Source: Halopseudomonas aestusnigri
Lineage (GTDB): Bacteria; Pseudomonadota; Gammaproteobacteria; Pseudomonadales; Pseudomonadaceae
Length of the DNA stretch: 64,000 nt
Direction of reading: 5' to 3'
Assembly: GCF_002197985.1 (NCBI RefSeq)
Contig: NZ_NBYK01000002.1
Span: forward strand, 337,041 to 401,040
A program made the translations under genes and the position numbers. Positions 38,271 through 47,179 of this stretch are shown here, in pieces (position 1 is the first letter of the stretch; every line of letters starts with the position of its first letter). Under the pieces are notes generated by a model. The model was not told the DNA's origin, did no database searches, and was given only the letters and a program-made list of their open reading frames with translations.

Positions 38271-39221
38271 ATGAACCTCAGTAAGGTCGACCTGAATCTG
38301 TTCATTGTCTTTGACGCGATCTACACCGAAGCCAATCTGACAAGGGCTGGCCAGATCGTCGGCATCACTCAACCTGCGGTCAGTAACGCGCTGGCTCGAT
38401 TGCGCGAGACCTTCAACGATCCGCTGTTCGTGCGCACGGCCCAGGGCATGGTGCCGACGCCAATGGCGCAAAATATCATCACGCCTGTTCGCAACGCCCT
38501 TCAGCTGCTGCGGGTGTCGGTGCAGGAAAGTCGCAGTTTCGTTCCCGAGCAGGCAACCAAAACCTATCGCATCAGCATGACGGACCTCACCGAGGCGGTC
38601 ATTCTGCCGCATCTGGCCTCTCGCATTCGCCGGTCTGCGCCCAACATCAACATTGACAGTTTCCTGATCAAGCGCCGCGAAACCACCAAGGAGCTGGCCG
38701 CCGGGCGACTGGATTTTGCCATTGATGCGCCGCTGAATACCGATACTCAGGTTCGTCACGTCAAGTTGTTCGAAGATCGCCATGTCTGCGTGATGCGCAA
38801 GGGGCATCCGCTGGCCAAGAAAGACAAGATCACTCTGGACGATTATCTTGCCCAGTCACACATACATATCTCCAGCCGTCGCAACGGCCTGGGTCATGTG
38901 GATCTGGCTCTGGGCAAAATGGGTATTCAGCGCCGCGTTGTCATGCGTTCGCAGCATTATCAGATGGCGCCACTGGTGCTTGAGTCAACGGACCTGATCA
39001 TGACGGTGCATGAGCGGTTCGCGCAGCGACATAACCTCCACTGGACGACGCTGCCAATCGATGATGTGCCTGCCATCGAAACCCACCTGTTCTGGCACGA
39101 GAGCACTGATCAGGATCCCGCCAACCGCTGGATGCGTGAGCAGATCATCGAACTGTCGCAGAAGCTGACCCGGGAACACCAAAAGCTGCGTGAAAGTGCC
39201 AGCGCTGCTGCTGCCCAATAG
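38271..39221 (+). CDS. LysR-family regulator (NodD/LeuO-like subgroup)
   Basis: A 316-residue LysR regulator. The DNA-binding domain (about 5-65) reads LNLFIVFDAIYTEANLTRAG, then ITQPAVSNALARLRETFNDPLFVRT, a form found in the NodD/NahR/LeuO subgroup. GGAAG lies seven bases before the ATG. It is divergent from the acyl-CoA dehydrogenase, so a role in fatty-acid or aromatic acid use is plausible but not shown. Confidence 0.9.
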   Translation: MNLSKVDLNLFIVFDAIYTEANLTRAGQIVGITQPAVSNALARLRETFNDPLFVRTAQGMVPTPMAQNIITPVRNALQLLRVSVQESRSFVPEQATKTYRISMTDLTEAVILPHLASRIRRSAPNINIDSFLIKRRETTKELAAGRLDFAIDAPLNTDTQVRHVKLFEDRHVCVMRKGHPLAKKDKITLDDYLAQSHIHISSRRNGLGHVDLALGKMGIQRRVVMRSQHYQMAPLVLESTDLIMTVHERFAQRHNLHWTTLPIDDVPAIETHLFWHESTDQDPANRWMREQIIELSQKLTREHQKLRESASAAAAQ

Positions 39222-39235
39222 CTTCAGACAGAATC

Positions 39236-39263
39236 AAAAAAGCCTGCACATGCAGGCTTTTTT
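39236..39263 (+). terminator. Rho-independent terminator after the LysR gene
   Basis: AAAAAAGCCTGC, a 4-base loop and GCAGGCTTTTTT form a symmetric terminator just after the LysR stop. It can also serve the convergent MocR gene, though that gene ends 30 bases further on. Confidence 0.82.
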
Positions 39264-39292
39264 ACTTTAAATAAAGGCTATAACTATTTGAT

Positions 39293-40756
39293 TTAAATTG
39301 CTATTTTTCTTTGACTCTCTACTCTGGACTGTTCTGTTTCAAGAATCAACTGACGTGCCAGCACGCCAAGCGTCATGACCGCCTGCTCTGTCGCCCGATT
39401 CCACGGGATGCCGCAGTTCAGACGCAGGCAGTGGTTGAACTGGTCGGAGTTGCTAAAGACCACTCCCGGGGCGATGCTGATGTTGTGGGCCATTGCACGG
39501 TTGAACAGCGTCAGCGTGTCTACGCCGCCCGGCAGGCTGACCCAGAGAATGAAGCCGCCCTTTGGCCTGGTGATCTGAGTACCCTCGGGGAAATATTGCT
39601 GGACCGCAAGCTGGAACTGGCTAAGGTTTTTGCAATATTCCTGACGAATATGCCTCAGGTGCCGGTCGTAACCGCCGTTCTCAAGATAGGCCGCAACCGC
39701 CATCTGGCTGACACTGCAAGCCGACAGCGTCGTAAAAGTCTGCAGCTGCTCAATGGCCTCCTGATAGCGCCGCGTAACCAGCCAGCCGGTGCGCACTCCG
39801 GGTGAAATGGTCTTGGAGAAACTGGAGCAGTAAATCACGGTGTCCGAGCAGTCATAAGCCTTGAGTGCCTTGGACTGGCCATGATCAAACATCAGCTCGC
39901 CATAGATGTCATCTTCAATAATAGTCAGCTGACGCTGCGCCATCATTGCCACAAGCTTGCGCTGGCGCGCCTCCGGCATGGTAGCCCCCATCGGATTGCC
40001 CGCTCTTGCGGTCATCACCAGCGCCTTGATCGGCCACTTGTCCAGAGCACGTTGCAGCGCTTCCAGACTTAGTCCGCTGTCAGGGTCGGTAGGGATCTCG
40101 ACGACCTTAAGGTCCAGTAGCTGGCACAGCTGCACCAGACCGTAATAACTGGGGGACTCGGTTGCAATCAGATCGCCTGGCCGAGTGACTGCACGCAAAG
40201 ACAGTTGCAGCGCCTCCACACAACCATTGGTAATGACGACGTTGGCCGGATCTACCATCGCTCCGGCATCGCGCATGCGTATGGCCACCTGGCGCCGCAG
40301 CGGCTCAAATCCGGGACTGAAGGTGTAGCTGAAGGCCTTCTGGCTGTGGAAGCGCGTCACCTTGCTCATTTGCTGGTGCAGCGCCCGCAGTGGCAGGTAT
40401 TCACTCGACGGCACTGCCGCTCCAAGCGGGATGGCGCCTTCACGACGCGCCTGCGACAGAATCTCGGTAATGATGCTGCTGCGCGTCACCGCGTAGGGCG
40501 CTTCAACCCTGGCAATCTGAGGGGTTGGTGCGGTCAGTGCCGGAGTCTGATGAACGTAGTATCCGGATTGTGGACGAGCATGGATCAGCCCCTGATCCTC
40601 AAGGGTTGCATAGGCCTGCAGCACCGTGGCGTGGCTGACACCCTTCTGGGTGCTCAGCTTGCGTACCGAGGGGACTCGCTCGCCGGGACGGTATACGCCC
40701 TTCTGGATGTCTTCTGCCAGCTGCCGCGCAATTTTTTGATAGAGCAGACTGGTCAT
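39293..40756 (-). CDS. MocR-type regulator (GntR domain fused to aminotransferase fold)
   Basis: A 487-residue protein. The N-terminal GntR winged helix (about 1-72) has YRPGERVPSVRKLSTQKGVSH; the rest is a class I aminotransferase-like domain with the PLP Lys in SSFSKTISPGVRTGW (about 315). MocR proteins are transcription factors that sense PLP or an amino compound. The neighbours are a binding protein upstream and a convergent LysR, giving no clear target. Three direct repeats lie just before its start and are probably its own operators. Confidence 0.93.
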   Translation of the reverse strand: MTSLLYQKIARQLAEDIQKGVYRPGERVPSVRKLSTQKGVSHATVLQAYATLEDQGLIHARPQSGYYVHQTPALTAPTPQIARVEAPYAVTRSSIITEILSQARREGAIPLGAAVPSSEYLPLRALHQQMSKVTRFHSQKAFSYTFSPGFEPLRRQVAIRMRDAGAMVDPANVVITNGCVEALQLSLRAVTRPGDLIATESPSYYGLVQLCQLLDLKVVEIPTDPDSGLSLEALQRALDKWPIKALVMTARAGNPMGATMPEARQRKLVAMMAQRQLTIIEDDIYGELMFDHGQSKALKAYDCSDTVIYCSSFSKTISPGVRTGWLVTRRYQEAIEQLQTFTTLSACSVSQMAVAAYLENGGYDRHLRHIRQEYCKNLSQFQLAVQQYFPEGTQITRPKGGFILWVSLPGGVDTLTLFNRAMAHNISIAPGVVFSNSDQFNHCLRLNCGIPWNRATEQAVMTLGVLARQLILETEQSRVESQRKIAI

Positions 40757-40824
40757 ACTGGCTTCCTCCGACAGAGTGGTGACTGAGCGCGAAGACTAAC
40801 TCGCAGCACTGCCGCTGCAAAAGC

Positions 40825-40855
40825 TACAGATACAATACAGTTGACCAGTACAGAT
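40825..40855. promoter_or_regulatory. Three direct repeats upstream of the MocR gene
   Basis: TACAGAT (40825), TACAGTT (40836) and TACAGAT (40849) are spaced 11 and 13 bases apart, start to start, about 70 bases before the MocR start. MocR/PdxR/GabR regulators bind direct repeats, so these are candidate operators, by pattern only. Confidence 0.5.
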
Positions 40856-40891
40856 CAGCCGTCAAGCATCTGTGTGCAGGCGGCCTGGAGG

Positions 40892-41749
40892 TTATTCCGC
40901 GACAGGTATGTCCGCAGCTTCGGTCGCCGGCCGAAACGGGGCCGCCCAGAGCTGGCGATACTTGTCGAGCAGCCTGCCCGCCTCGTTCCGCTGAGCCAGC
41001 TCCTGCATGCCCAGGGCCAGTGCAGAGCGCAGAGCCGGTGAATTGCACACCGAGTTGTGGGAGACCGCGAGGTAAAGCGGCGCGTTGATAAAGGAGCCCT
41101 CAAGGGTATCGAGCTGCGCATCAACGCCCATCTGCTGGGCCAGAGCCAGCCCCTGATAACGCTCAAGCACTACATAGTCGAGCTTGCCGTCCAGCAGCTT
41201 GCGCAACGCCGCCTCACCGGTACTCAACCGCTCCAGCGCGAGATTGTCTGCTGCATAGGTGTCGAAGGACAGGCCGAAACGGCTGCCCTGCTGCGCAGCC
41301 CCGTGACGGCCCTGAAGGTCTTGCCAGCCGCTGTAGGGGAACGCCGCGCCGCGCCGGACGAAGATGACGCTTGGTACATCGATGATCGCCGGATAGACGA
41401 AATCCAGGGTCTGCAATCGCTCGCGCGACAGGTAAAGGCCAGCCATCACGTCAACCTGCCCTGCCTCGACCGCCTCCAGCGCCTTGGCTCGTGACCCCAG
41501 GTCCAGTACTTCGATACGGATCCCCGAGTCTTTGAGCGCCAGTTGCAACATTTCAATGGCGACACCGGTCAGCGCCTTTTCACCCTCAGGCGCCCAAACC
41601 AGTGGGGGGTAGTCGGGATTGCCAGTAGCGACGATGCGCTCGCAGCTGTTCTCGACTGCTGCCAGCGTATCACCGCCAATCAGCAATCCGGCGCCAAGCG
41701 CACATAGACGGGTAAATTGCTGCAGGCTCGACAACCTCGACATGCTCAT
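40892..41749 (-). CDS. Amino-acid-type periplasmic binding protein
   Basis: A 285-residue exported SBP_bac_3 protein. The signal peptide covers about 1-31 (ends GGDTLAAVE). The domain is complete: RIVATGNPDYPPLVWAPEGE, LTGVAIEMLQLALKDSGI, AGQVDVMAGLYLSRERLQTLDFVYP. Ligands of this family are amino acids or similar compounds, but no transporter genes adjoin it. I use the ATG at 41749 with GGAG seven bases upstream; ATG at 41743 is also possible. It lies 63 bases after miaE on the same strand. Confidence 0.85.
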   Translation of the reverse strand: MSMSRLSSLQQFTRLCALGAGLLIGGDTLAAVENSCERIVATGNPDYPPLVWAPEGEKALTGVAIEMLQLALKDSGIRIEVLDLGSRAKALEAVEAGQVDVMAGLYLSRERLQTLDFVYPAIIDVPSVIFVRRGAAFPYSGWQDLQGRHGAAQQGSRFGLSFDTYAADNLALERLSTGEAALRKLLDGKLDYVVLERYQGLALAQQMGVDAQLDTLEGSFINAPLYLAVSHNSVCNSPALRSALALGMQELAQRNEAGRLLDKYRQLWAAPFRPATEAADIPVAE

Positions 41750-41812
41750 TCCCTTGCTCCGAAATGGATGTGGTACCACGACAGACTCTTCGTCGCAGCC
41801 TGAGTTCGGTGA

Positions 41813-42424
41813 TCAGGCGGCAACACCACTGTGGAACCGAAAGTCGGCATCATCAGCGAAAATGGCGTCACGCTCAACCGCGGCAAAGCGGGCAATATGT
41901 TCGTCAATAGGTTCGCCGGCGTAGTTTTTCGCCAGGCGCAGGTAGTCCTGATAGTGGCGAGCCTCCGACTTGAGCAGCGAACGATAGAAATCACCCAGCT
42001 CCTCATCCAGATGCGGTGCCAGCTTGGCAAAGCGTTCACAGGACCGCGCCTCGATAAACGCACCGACAATCAGGGTATCGACCAGCCTGCCTGGCTCGGT
42101 AGTGCGCACATGCTGGCGTAGACGCTGGGCATATTGGCTGGCAGACAGCCCTCGATAGCTGATGCCGCGCTTGTTCATGATGCTGGTAACCTGCTCGAAA
42201 TGGCGCAACTCCTCACGCGCAAGTCGGGACATTTTTTGCAGCAGATCCGGTTTGTCGACGTAGCGAAACATCAGCATCAACGCAGTTGAGGCGGCCTTCT
42301 TCTCACAGTTGGCGTGGTCGATCAGCAGCTCTTCGGGATGGTTAAGTGCCTGTTCGATCCAGGCATCAGGGGTTCGGCAAGGCAGAAACGCGAGCAATTC
42401 TTCGGGCAGCATGGTGTCCGTCAC
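41813..42424 (-). CDS. miaE: tRNA 2-methylthio-N6-isopentenyladenosine hydroxylase MiaE
   Basis: A 203-residue ferritin-like di-iron enzyme. The carboxylate and His ligands lie in IDHANCEKKAAS, REELRHFEQV, IEARSCERFAKL and KSEARHYQDY. MiaE hydroxylates ms2i6A-37 in tRNAs that read UNN codons, an oxygen-dependent step. Length and motifs are standard. It precedes the binding-protein gene but shows no functional link with it. Confidence 0.94.
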   Translation of the reverse strand: MTDTMLPEELLAFLPCRTPDAWIEQALNHPEELLIDHANCEKKAASTALMLMFRYVDKPDLLQKMSRLAREELRHFEQVTSIMNKRGISYRGLSASQYAQRLRQHVRTTEPGRLVDTLIVGAFIEARSCERFAKLAPHLDEELGDFYRSLLKSEARHYQDYLRLAKNYAGEPIDEHIARFAAVERDAIFADDADFRFHSGVAA

Positions 42425-42571
42425 AGGTCAGTTCTTAACGCCCGGCAGTATACCTGCTGAGAGACTCTATCAGCAGCCCGAATAGACTTGGATCAACACA
42501 AGCCAGGTGAAAAGCGGCTACATTTAAGTCAACGTTCAAACGCGTTAAAAAATCAAGACAGGGAGAACCGC

Positions 42572-43432
42572 ATGCAAGCCGTCAAACGCATTCTAGTAGT
42601 TATCGACCCATCCCAGCAGGAGCAGGTTGCGCTGACCCGTGCCAGCCTCATTGCAGGTTTTATTGAATGCGAACTGCATCTTTTGGTCTGTGAGGACCGC
42701 CAGGACTACAGCGATCTGCTGGCACGCCTGCGAGTGGAACAGGATGCCAAGGGCATTCGCTGCAGTGTTACCCAGGACTGGCACAACAACCTCACTGACA
42801 CCATTTGTCGCGCGGTTACCCGTGAGGGCTGCGATCTGGTGGTCAAGCAGCACCGCCCCGACAATCCGCTGCGCAAGGCGCTGCTGACCCCGGATGACTG
42901 GAAGCTTCTGCGCTACTGCCCTGCCCCCGTTCTGATGGTCAAGAATGGTGACAGCTGGATGAAGGGCAACGTGCTGGCGGCGGTCGATGTCGGTAATCAC
43001 GATGACCAGCACCACGTGCTGCACGACACCATCGTCAGTCACGCAGCGGACATTGCCGAGATGGTCGGCGGCCAACTGCATCTGGTCAGCGCTCACCCTG
43101 CCCCGATGTTGTCGTCTGCAGATCCGGATTACCAGTTGAAGGAGCGTATCGCCGCCGACTACCTGGAAAAGGCCGGCCAATACACAACGCAGTACGGCAT
43201 CGATTCGGCGCACCTGCATATTGCAGAAGGTCCGGCCGATTTCCTCATCCCCCAGGTTGCTGGGCAGCTGGGTGCCAGCGTTACGGTGATTGGCACCATC
43301 GCCCGCAAGGGGCTGGCTGGTGCGCTCATCGGCAACACTGCCGAAGTGGTGCTGGATCAGCTCGACAGCGATATTCTGGTGCTCAAGCCGGAAGACACTC
43401 TGGCGCACCTGGAAGCGTTGCTGGAAAAGTAG
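42572..43432 (+). CDS. uspE: Tandem universal stress protein (UspE-like)
   Basis: A 286-residue protein with two Usp domains (about 1-140 and 150-280). The N-terminus KRILVVIDPSQQEQVALTRA and the C-terminal IGTIARKGLAGALIGNTAEVVLDQL are typical of UspE. The second domain keeps the GxxG-like GTIARKGLAGALIGNT segment. GGGAGA precedes the ATG at 42572; an upstream frame to 42488 is unlikely. UspE is a stress-survival protein in other gammaproteobacteria; by family only. Confidence 0.88.
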   Translation: MQAVKRILVVIDPSQQEQVALTRASLIAGFIECELHLLVCEDRQDYSDLLARLRVEQDAKGIRCSVTQDWHNNLTDTICRAVTREGCDLVVKQHRPDNPLRKALLTPDDWKLLRYCPAPVLMVKNGDSWMKGNVLAAVDVGNHDDQHHVLHDTIVSHAADIAEMVGGQLHLVSAHPAPMLSSADPDYQLKERIAADYLEKAGQYTTQYGIDSAHLHIAEGPADFLIPQVAGQLGASVTVIGTIARKGLAGALIGNTAEVVLDQLDSDILVLKPEDTLAHLEALLEK

Positions 43433-43439
43433 TCCTGCA

Positions 43440-43892
43440 TCATGCGACCGGCGGCACACGCCGGTCGTAATAGGCCTGCGACAAGACGAGAAACGTTTGA
43501 TCTATCTCATCCCGGAGCTGCCGGGTTGAGAGCCCTTCCCATCGGTCCCGCAGTCTCAGCCCAGCCGCTTGAAGCGGTAGATCTCCCGCCCGTGCCAGCC
43601 AACGCTGCACCTTGACGCCGAGCGGCATCGCCGCATCCACTGCCACTCTGGAACGTTCCAGCGCCTGACTCAACTCAAGCGCCGAGACCAGCTCGAGGCG
43701 CGCCCAGACAATCTGTTCAAGCAGGTGTTCCAGTCGCAGCCAGACCGCCTTGCGCGCCGTCACATCGTATCGATTCCAGGCCACAATCTCATGGCTGAAT
43801 CGCTTGCAGCCCCGGCAGACCTGATCGCCGTATACCGTCGAACACAGACCGATACAGGGTGTTTTTTCGTAGTAAAGAGGTTGATCCGCCAT
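43440..43892 (-). CDS. DUF1289-containing protein
   Basis: A 150-residue protein. Its N-terminal DUF1289 motif reads TPCIGLCSTV then DQVCRGCKRFSHEIVAWN: four Cys residues that probably bind an iron-sulfur cluster or zinc. The C-terminal 100 residues are helical and not recognised. DUF1289 is widespread in proteobacteria without an assigned role. It converges on uspE with seven bases between. Confidence 0.85.
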   Translation of the reverse strand: MADQPLYYEKTPCIGLCSTVYGDQVCRGCKRFSHEIVAWNRYDVTARKAVWLRLEHLLEQIVWARLELVSALELSQALERSRVAVDAAMPLGVKVQRWLARAGDLPLQAAGLRLRDRWEGLSTRQLRDEIDQTFLVLSQAYYDRRVPPVA

Positions 43893-43988
43893 AGACTCGA
43901 GTTGCCAACGCTTAAAATGCGCATGATAAAGGACCGGTCCTACCCGGAACAGCTGATTGACTCAGTGGGGATACAGCTGCGCTGCAAC

Positions 43989-44017
43989 TTAACTTTACGT
44001 TCGGCATCCTGTAGAAT
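43989..44017 (+). promoter_or_regulatory. Candidate acnB promoter
   Basis: TTAACT, a 17-base spacer and TAGAAT fit sigma-70 well, which would start transcription near 44024. Confidence 0.5.
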
Positions 44018-44147
44018 CGGCCCGCCGTTAGGGCTGTGTTTCAGGCGTCAGCCCGCAACCCGTTACGTATCTGCCACCAGTTACCCCAGGTTGCCCCCCA
44101 CCAGAACGGGTAGACGTCTGTCACAGTCTTATAGTCGCCACACTTTA

Positions 44148-44197
44148 GGGAAGCACTGAATAACTCCCTTGTCCAAGATGCTTATTCAGTGCTTCCC
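44148..44197. repeat. Perfect 16-bp inverted repeat in the acnB leader
   Basis: GGGAAGCACTGAATAA and its exact complement TTATTCAGTGCTTCCC flank an 18-base loop. No T-run follows. The arm end GGGAAGC resembles insertion-sequence ends from memory, but no matching target duplication flanks it. It could be a leader hairpin or a very small mobile remnant. Confidence 0.75.
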
Positions 44198-44216
44198 GGA
44201 GTCCGAGAGGATGACC

Positions 44217-44235
44217 GTTCCGACACGATCGGAAC
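44217..44235 (+). promoter_or_regulatory. Second hairpin next to the acnB ribosome site
   Basis: GTTCCGA and TCGGAAC flank five bases. The stem ends about nine bases before the AGGG ribosome site of acnB, close enough to affect ribosome access. Confidence 0.55.
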
Positions 44236-44256
44236 AGACTGATGAGGGTAATAACT

Positions 44257-46851
44257 GTGCTTGAAGCCTATCGCAAACACGTTGAAGAGCGCGCTGCTCA
44301 GGGCGTCGTTCCTCAGCCGCTGAACGCCGAACAAACTGCAGGTCTGGTTGATCTGCTGAAAAACCCGCCGGCAGGTGAAGAAGAGTTTCTGCTTGACCTG
44401 CTCACCAATCGCGTCCCGCCGGGCGTAGACGAAGCCGCCTACGTCAAGGCCGGTTTCCTCTCCGCTATCGCCAAGGGCGAAGCCACCTCGCCGCTGCTGA
44501 CCAAAGAGCGCGCAGTTGAGCTGCTGGGTACCATGCAGGGCGGTTACAACATCGCCACTCTGGTGGAGCTGCTGGACGACGCAGCACTGGCCGCCACTGC
44601 TGCCGAACAACTCAAGCACACCCTGCTGATGTTTGACGCCTTCCACGACGTTGCCGAAAAAGCCAAGGCTGGCAACGTTCACGCCAAGGCGGTACTGCAG
44701 TCCTGGGCTGACGGCGAATGGTTTGTCAACAAGCCTGCTGTGGCCGAAAAGATTTCCCTCACCGTATTCAAGGTGCCGGGCGAAACCAACACCGACGACC
44801 TGTCTCCGGCTCCGGATGCCTGGTCCCGCCCTGACATCCCGCTGCACGCTCTGGCCATGCTGAAAATGGCCCGTGACGGTATCGAGCCGACCGAGCCGGG
44901 CGTTGTTGGCCCGCTGAAGCAGATCGAAGAAGCCAAGGCCAAGGGCTTCCCGGTTGCCTACGTCGGCGACGTTGTTGGTACTGGCTCTTCCCGTAAGTCT
45001 GCAACCAACTCGGTTCTGTGGTTCTTCGGCGACGACATTCCTTACGTTCCGAACAAGCGTGCTGGCGGCTTCTGCTTCGGCACCAAGATTGCCCCGATCT
45101 TCTACAACACAATGGAAGACGCCGGCGCGCTGCCGATCGAGTTCGACTGCACCGACCTGAACATGGGCGACGTCATTGACGTGTACCCTTACGAAGGCAA
45201 GGTCTGCAAGCACGGCACTGACGAAGTCATCACCACCTTCGAACTGAAGACTCAGGTACTGCTGGACGAAGTTCGCGCTGGTGGCCGTATCCCGCTGATC
45301 ATTGGCCGCGGCCTGACCGAGAAGGCCCGCACTGAACTGGGTCTGGGCGCTTCCGACCTGTTCCGCAAGCCCGATCAGCCGGCTGACACTGGCAAGGGTT
45401 ACACCCTGGCACAGAAGATGGTCGGCAAGGCCTGCGGCGTTGAGGGCATCCGCCCCGGCACCTACTGCGAGCCGAAGATGACTACCGTCGGTTCCCAGGA
45501 CACCACTGGCCCGATGACCCGTGACGAGCTGAAGGACCTGGCTTGCCTGGGCTTCTCTGCCGATCTGGTCATGCAGTCGTTCTGTCACACCGCGGCGTAT
45601 CCGAAGCCGATCGACGTAACCACTCACCACACCCTGCCCGACTTCATCCACAACCGTGGCGGTGTTGCGCTGCGTCCGGGTGACGGCATCATCCACAGCT
45701 GGCTGAACCGCATGCTGCTGCCTGATACCGTTGGTACCGGTGGTGACTCTCACACCCGTTTCCCGATGGGCATCTCCTTCCCGGCCGGCTCCGGTCTGGT
45801 CGCCTTCGCAGCAGCCACCGGCGTAATGCCGCTGGACATGCCGGAATCCGTCCTGGTTCGCTTCAAGGGCAAGATGCAGCCTGGTATCACCCTGCGCGAC
45901 CTGGTTCATGCCATCCCCTACTACGCCATTCAGGAAGGTCTGCTGACTGTCGAGAAGAAAGGCAAGAAGAACATCTTCTCCGGCCGTATTCTCGAGATCG
46001 AAGGTCTGGATCACCTGACCGCCGAGCAAGCGTTCGAGTTGTCTGATGCGTCTGCCGAGCGCTCTGCTGCCGGCTGTACCATCAAGCTGAGCGAAGAGTC
46101 GGTTGCCGAGTACCTGAAGTCCAACATCGTCCTGCTGCGCTGGATGATTGCCAACGGCTATCAGGATCCGCGTACCCTGGAGCGTCGCGCCAAGGCCATG
46201 GAAGAGTGGCTGGCCAACCCGAGCCTGATGGCTGCCGATGCTGACGCCGAGTATGCCGCCGTGATCGAAATCGATCTGGCCGACATCAAGGAGCCGGTAC
46301 TGTGTGCACCGAACGATCCGGATGATGCCCGTCTGCTGTCTGAGGTTGCCGGCCAGAAAATCGACGAAGTCTTCATCGGTTCCTGCATGACCAACATCGG
46401 CCACTTCCGCGCTGCCGGCAAGCTGCTCGAGAAGAACAAGGGCGCTATCCCGACCCGTCTGTGGCTGGCTCCGCCGACCAAGATGGACCAGTACCAGCTG
46501 ACCGAAGAAGGCTATTACGGCATCTACGGCAAGGCCGGTGCGCGCATGGAAATGCCGGGCTGCTCGCTGTGCATGGGTAACCAGGCACGTGTTGCTGCCA
46601 AGTCGACCGTTGTCTCCACCTCCACACGGAACTTCCCGAACCGTCTGGGTGATGGTGCAGATGTGTTCCTGGCGTCTGCCGAGCTGGCCTCGGTTGCATC
46701 GATCCTGGGCAAACTGCCGACTGTTGAAGAGTACATGGAATACGCCGCGCAGATCGACAGCATGGCTGCCGACGTATACCGCTACATGAACTTCAACGAA
46801 ATCGAGTCCTACCAGAAAGCCGCTGCGTCCATCCCGGTCGCTCAGCTCTGA
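44257..46851 (+). CDS. acnB: Aconitate hydratase B
   Basis: An 864-residue enzyme, close to E. coli AcnB (865). The HEAT-like N-terminal domain begins [15 protein letters not shown]; the swivelling domain and the catalytic core follow. The three [4Fe-4S] ligands are seen in [10 protein letters not shown] and GCSLCMGNQ. It isomerises citrate to isocitrate in the TCA cycle and can act as an RNA-binding apo-protein when iron is low. The start is GTG at 44257 after AGGG; an ATG at 44242 would add five residues and ignore that site. In Pseudomonas acnB is a known target of the iron-responsive PrrF sRNAs. Confidence 0.96.
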   Translation: MLEAYRKHVEERAAQGVVPQPLNAEQTAGLVDLLKNPPAGEEEFLLDLLTNRVPPGVDEAAYVKAGFLSAIAKGEATSPLLTKERAVELLGTMQGGYNIATLVELLDDAALAATAAEQLKHTLLMFDAFHDVAEKAKAGNVHAKAVLQSWADGEWFVNKPAVAEKISLTVFKVPGETNTDDLSPAPDAWSRPDIPLHALAMLKMARDGIEPTEPGVVGPLKQIEEAKAKGFPVAYVGDVVGTGSSRKSATNSVLWFFGDDIPYVPNKRAGGFCFGTKIAPIFYNTMEDAGALPIEFDCTDLNMGDVIDVYPYEGKVCKHGTDEVITTFELKTQVLLDEVRAGGRIPLIIGRGLTEKARTELGLGASDLFRKPDQPADTGKGYTLAQKMVGKACGVEGIRPGTYCEPKMTTVGSQDTTGPMTRDELKDLACLGFSADLVMQSFCHTAAYPKPIDVTTHHTLPDFIHNRGGVALRPGDGIIHSWLNRMLLPDTVGTGGDSHTRFPMGISFPAGSGLVAFAAATGVMPLDMPESVLVRFKGKMQPGITLRDLVHAIPYYAIQEGLLTVEKKGKKNIFSGRILEIEGLDHLTAEQAFELSDASAERSAAGCTIKLSEESVAEYLKSNIVLLRWMIANGYQDPRTLERRAKAMEEWLANPSLMAADADAEYAAVIEIDLADIKEPVLCAPNDPDDARLLSEVAGQKIDEVFIGSCMTNIGHFRAAGKLLEKNKGAIPTRLWLAPPTKMDQYQLTEEGYYGIYGKAGARMEMPGCSLCMGNQARVAAKSTVVSTSTRNFPNRLGDGADVFLASAELASVASILGKLPTVEEYMEYAAQIDSMAADVYRYMNFNEIESYQKAAASIPVAQL

Positions 46852-46863
46852 TAGCTGCCTCGT

Positions 46864-46894
46864 AAAAAACCCCGCCTCGTGCGGGGTTTTTTTT
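46864..46894 (+). terminator. Rho-independent terminator after acnB
   Basis: AAAAAACCCCGC, loop CTCGT, GCGGGG and eight T residues, 12 bases after the acnB stop. Confidence 0.9.
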
Positions 46895-47179
46895 GCTTTG
46901 CAGAATCTCAGGGCACACGGAAGAATATCTGTCCCGACTCCGATACTGCCCTGGCGGAGAAAGCGTTGGCTTACCGGCTACGACGACCCTGTATCAGCCT
47001 GTACGACGGAGTAAGAGCAGCGTCTCCGCGGTGTCCCAGCAAGTGCCGATACTTTCGGCAGATGGCTGCATGAGAAGATCGAGTCAGGTGCTTCGCTTGC
47101 CCTGGCCGGAATACTGTCGGCGCATTGCGGAGCTTTTCAAGTTGACACCTTCGCCTCGGGTGCGCAAAACCGGCAAACC
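46895..47179. other. Intergenic region with no identified content
   Basis: From the acnB terminator to the end of the TetR gene. Only a short TGCCGA/TCGGCA stem at 47044-47060 is visible; no gene is supported. Confidence 0.5.

Larger units (their letters stand above)
43893..44256. other. acnB leader and divergent promoter region
   Basis: A 364-base gap between divergent DUF1289 and acnB. It holds a candidate acnB promoter, two strong hairpins and a ribosome site AGGG eight bases before the GTG. No coding signal is seen. The predicted leader is about 230 bases, long for a housekeeping gene. Confidence 0.6.

Noticed and set aside
44141-44200. Intact insertion sequence at the acnB palindrome
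   Set aside because: The core between the arms is only 18 bases and no transposase or target duplication is present.
44182-46404. Long antisense open frame (about 740 residues) across acnB
   Set aside because: It is exactly opposite the strongly conserved acnB gene, has no ribosome site or family motif, and its openness follows from the codon bias of acnB.
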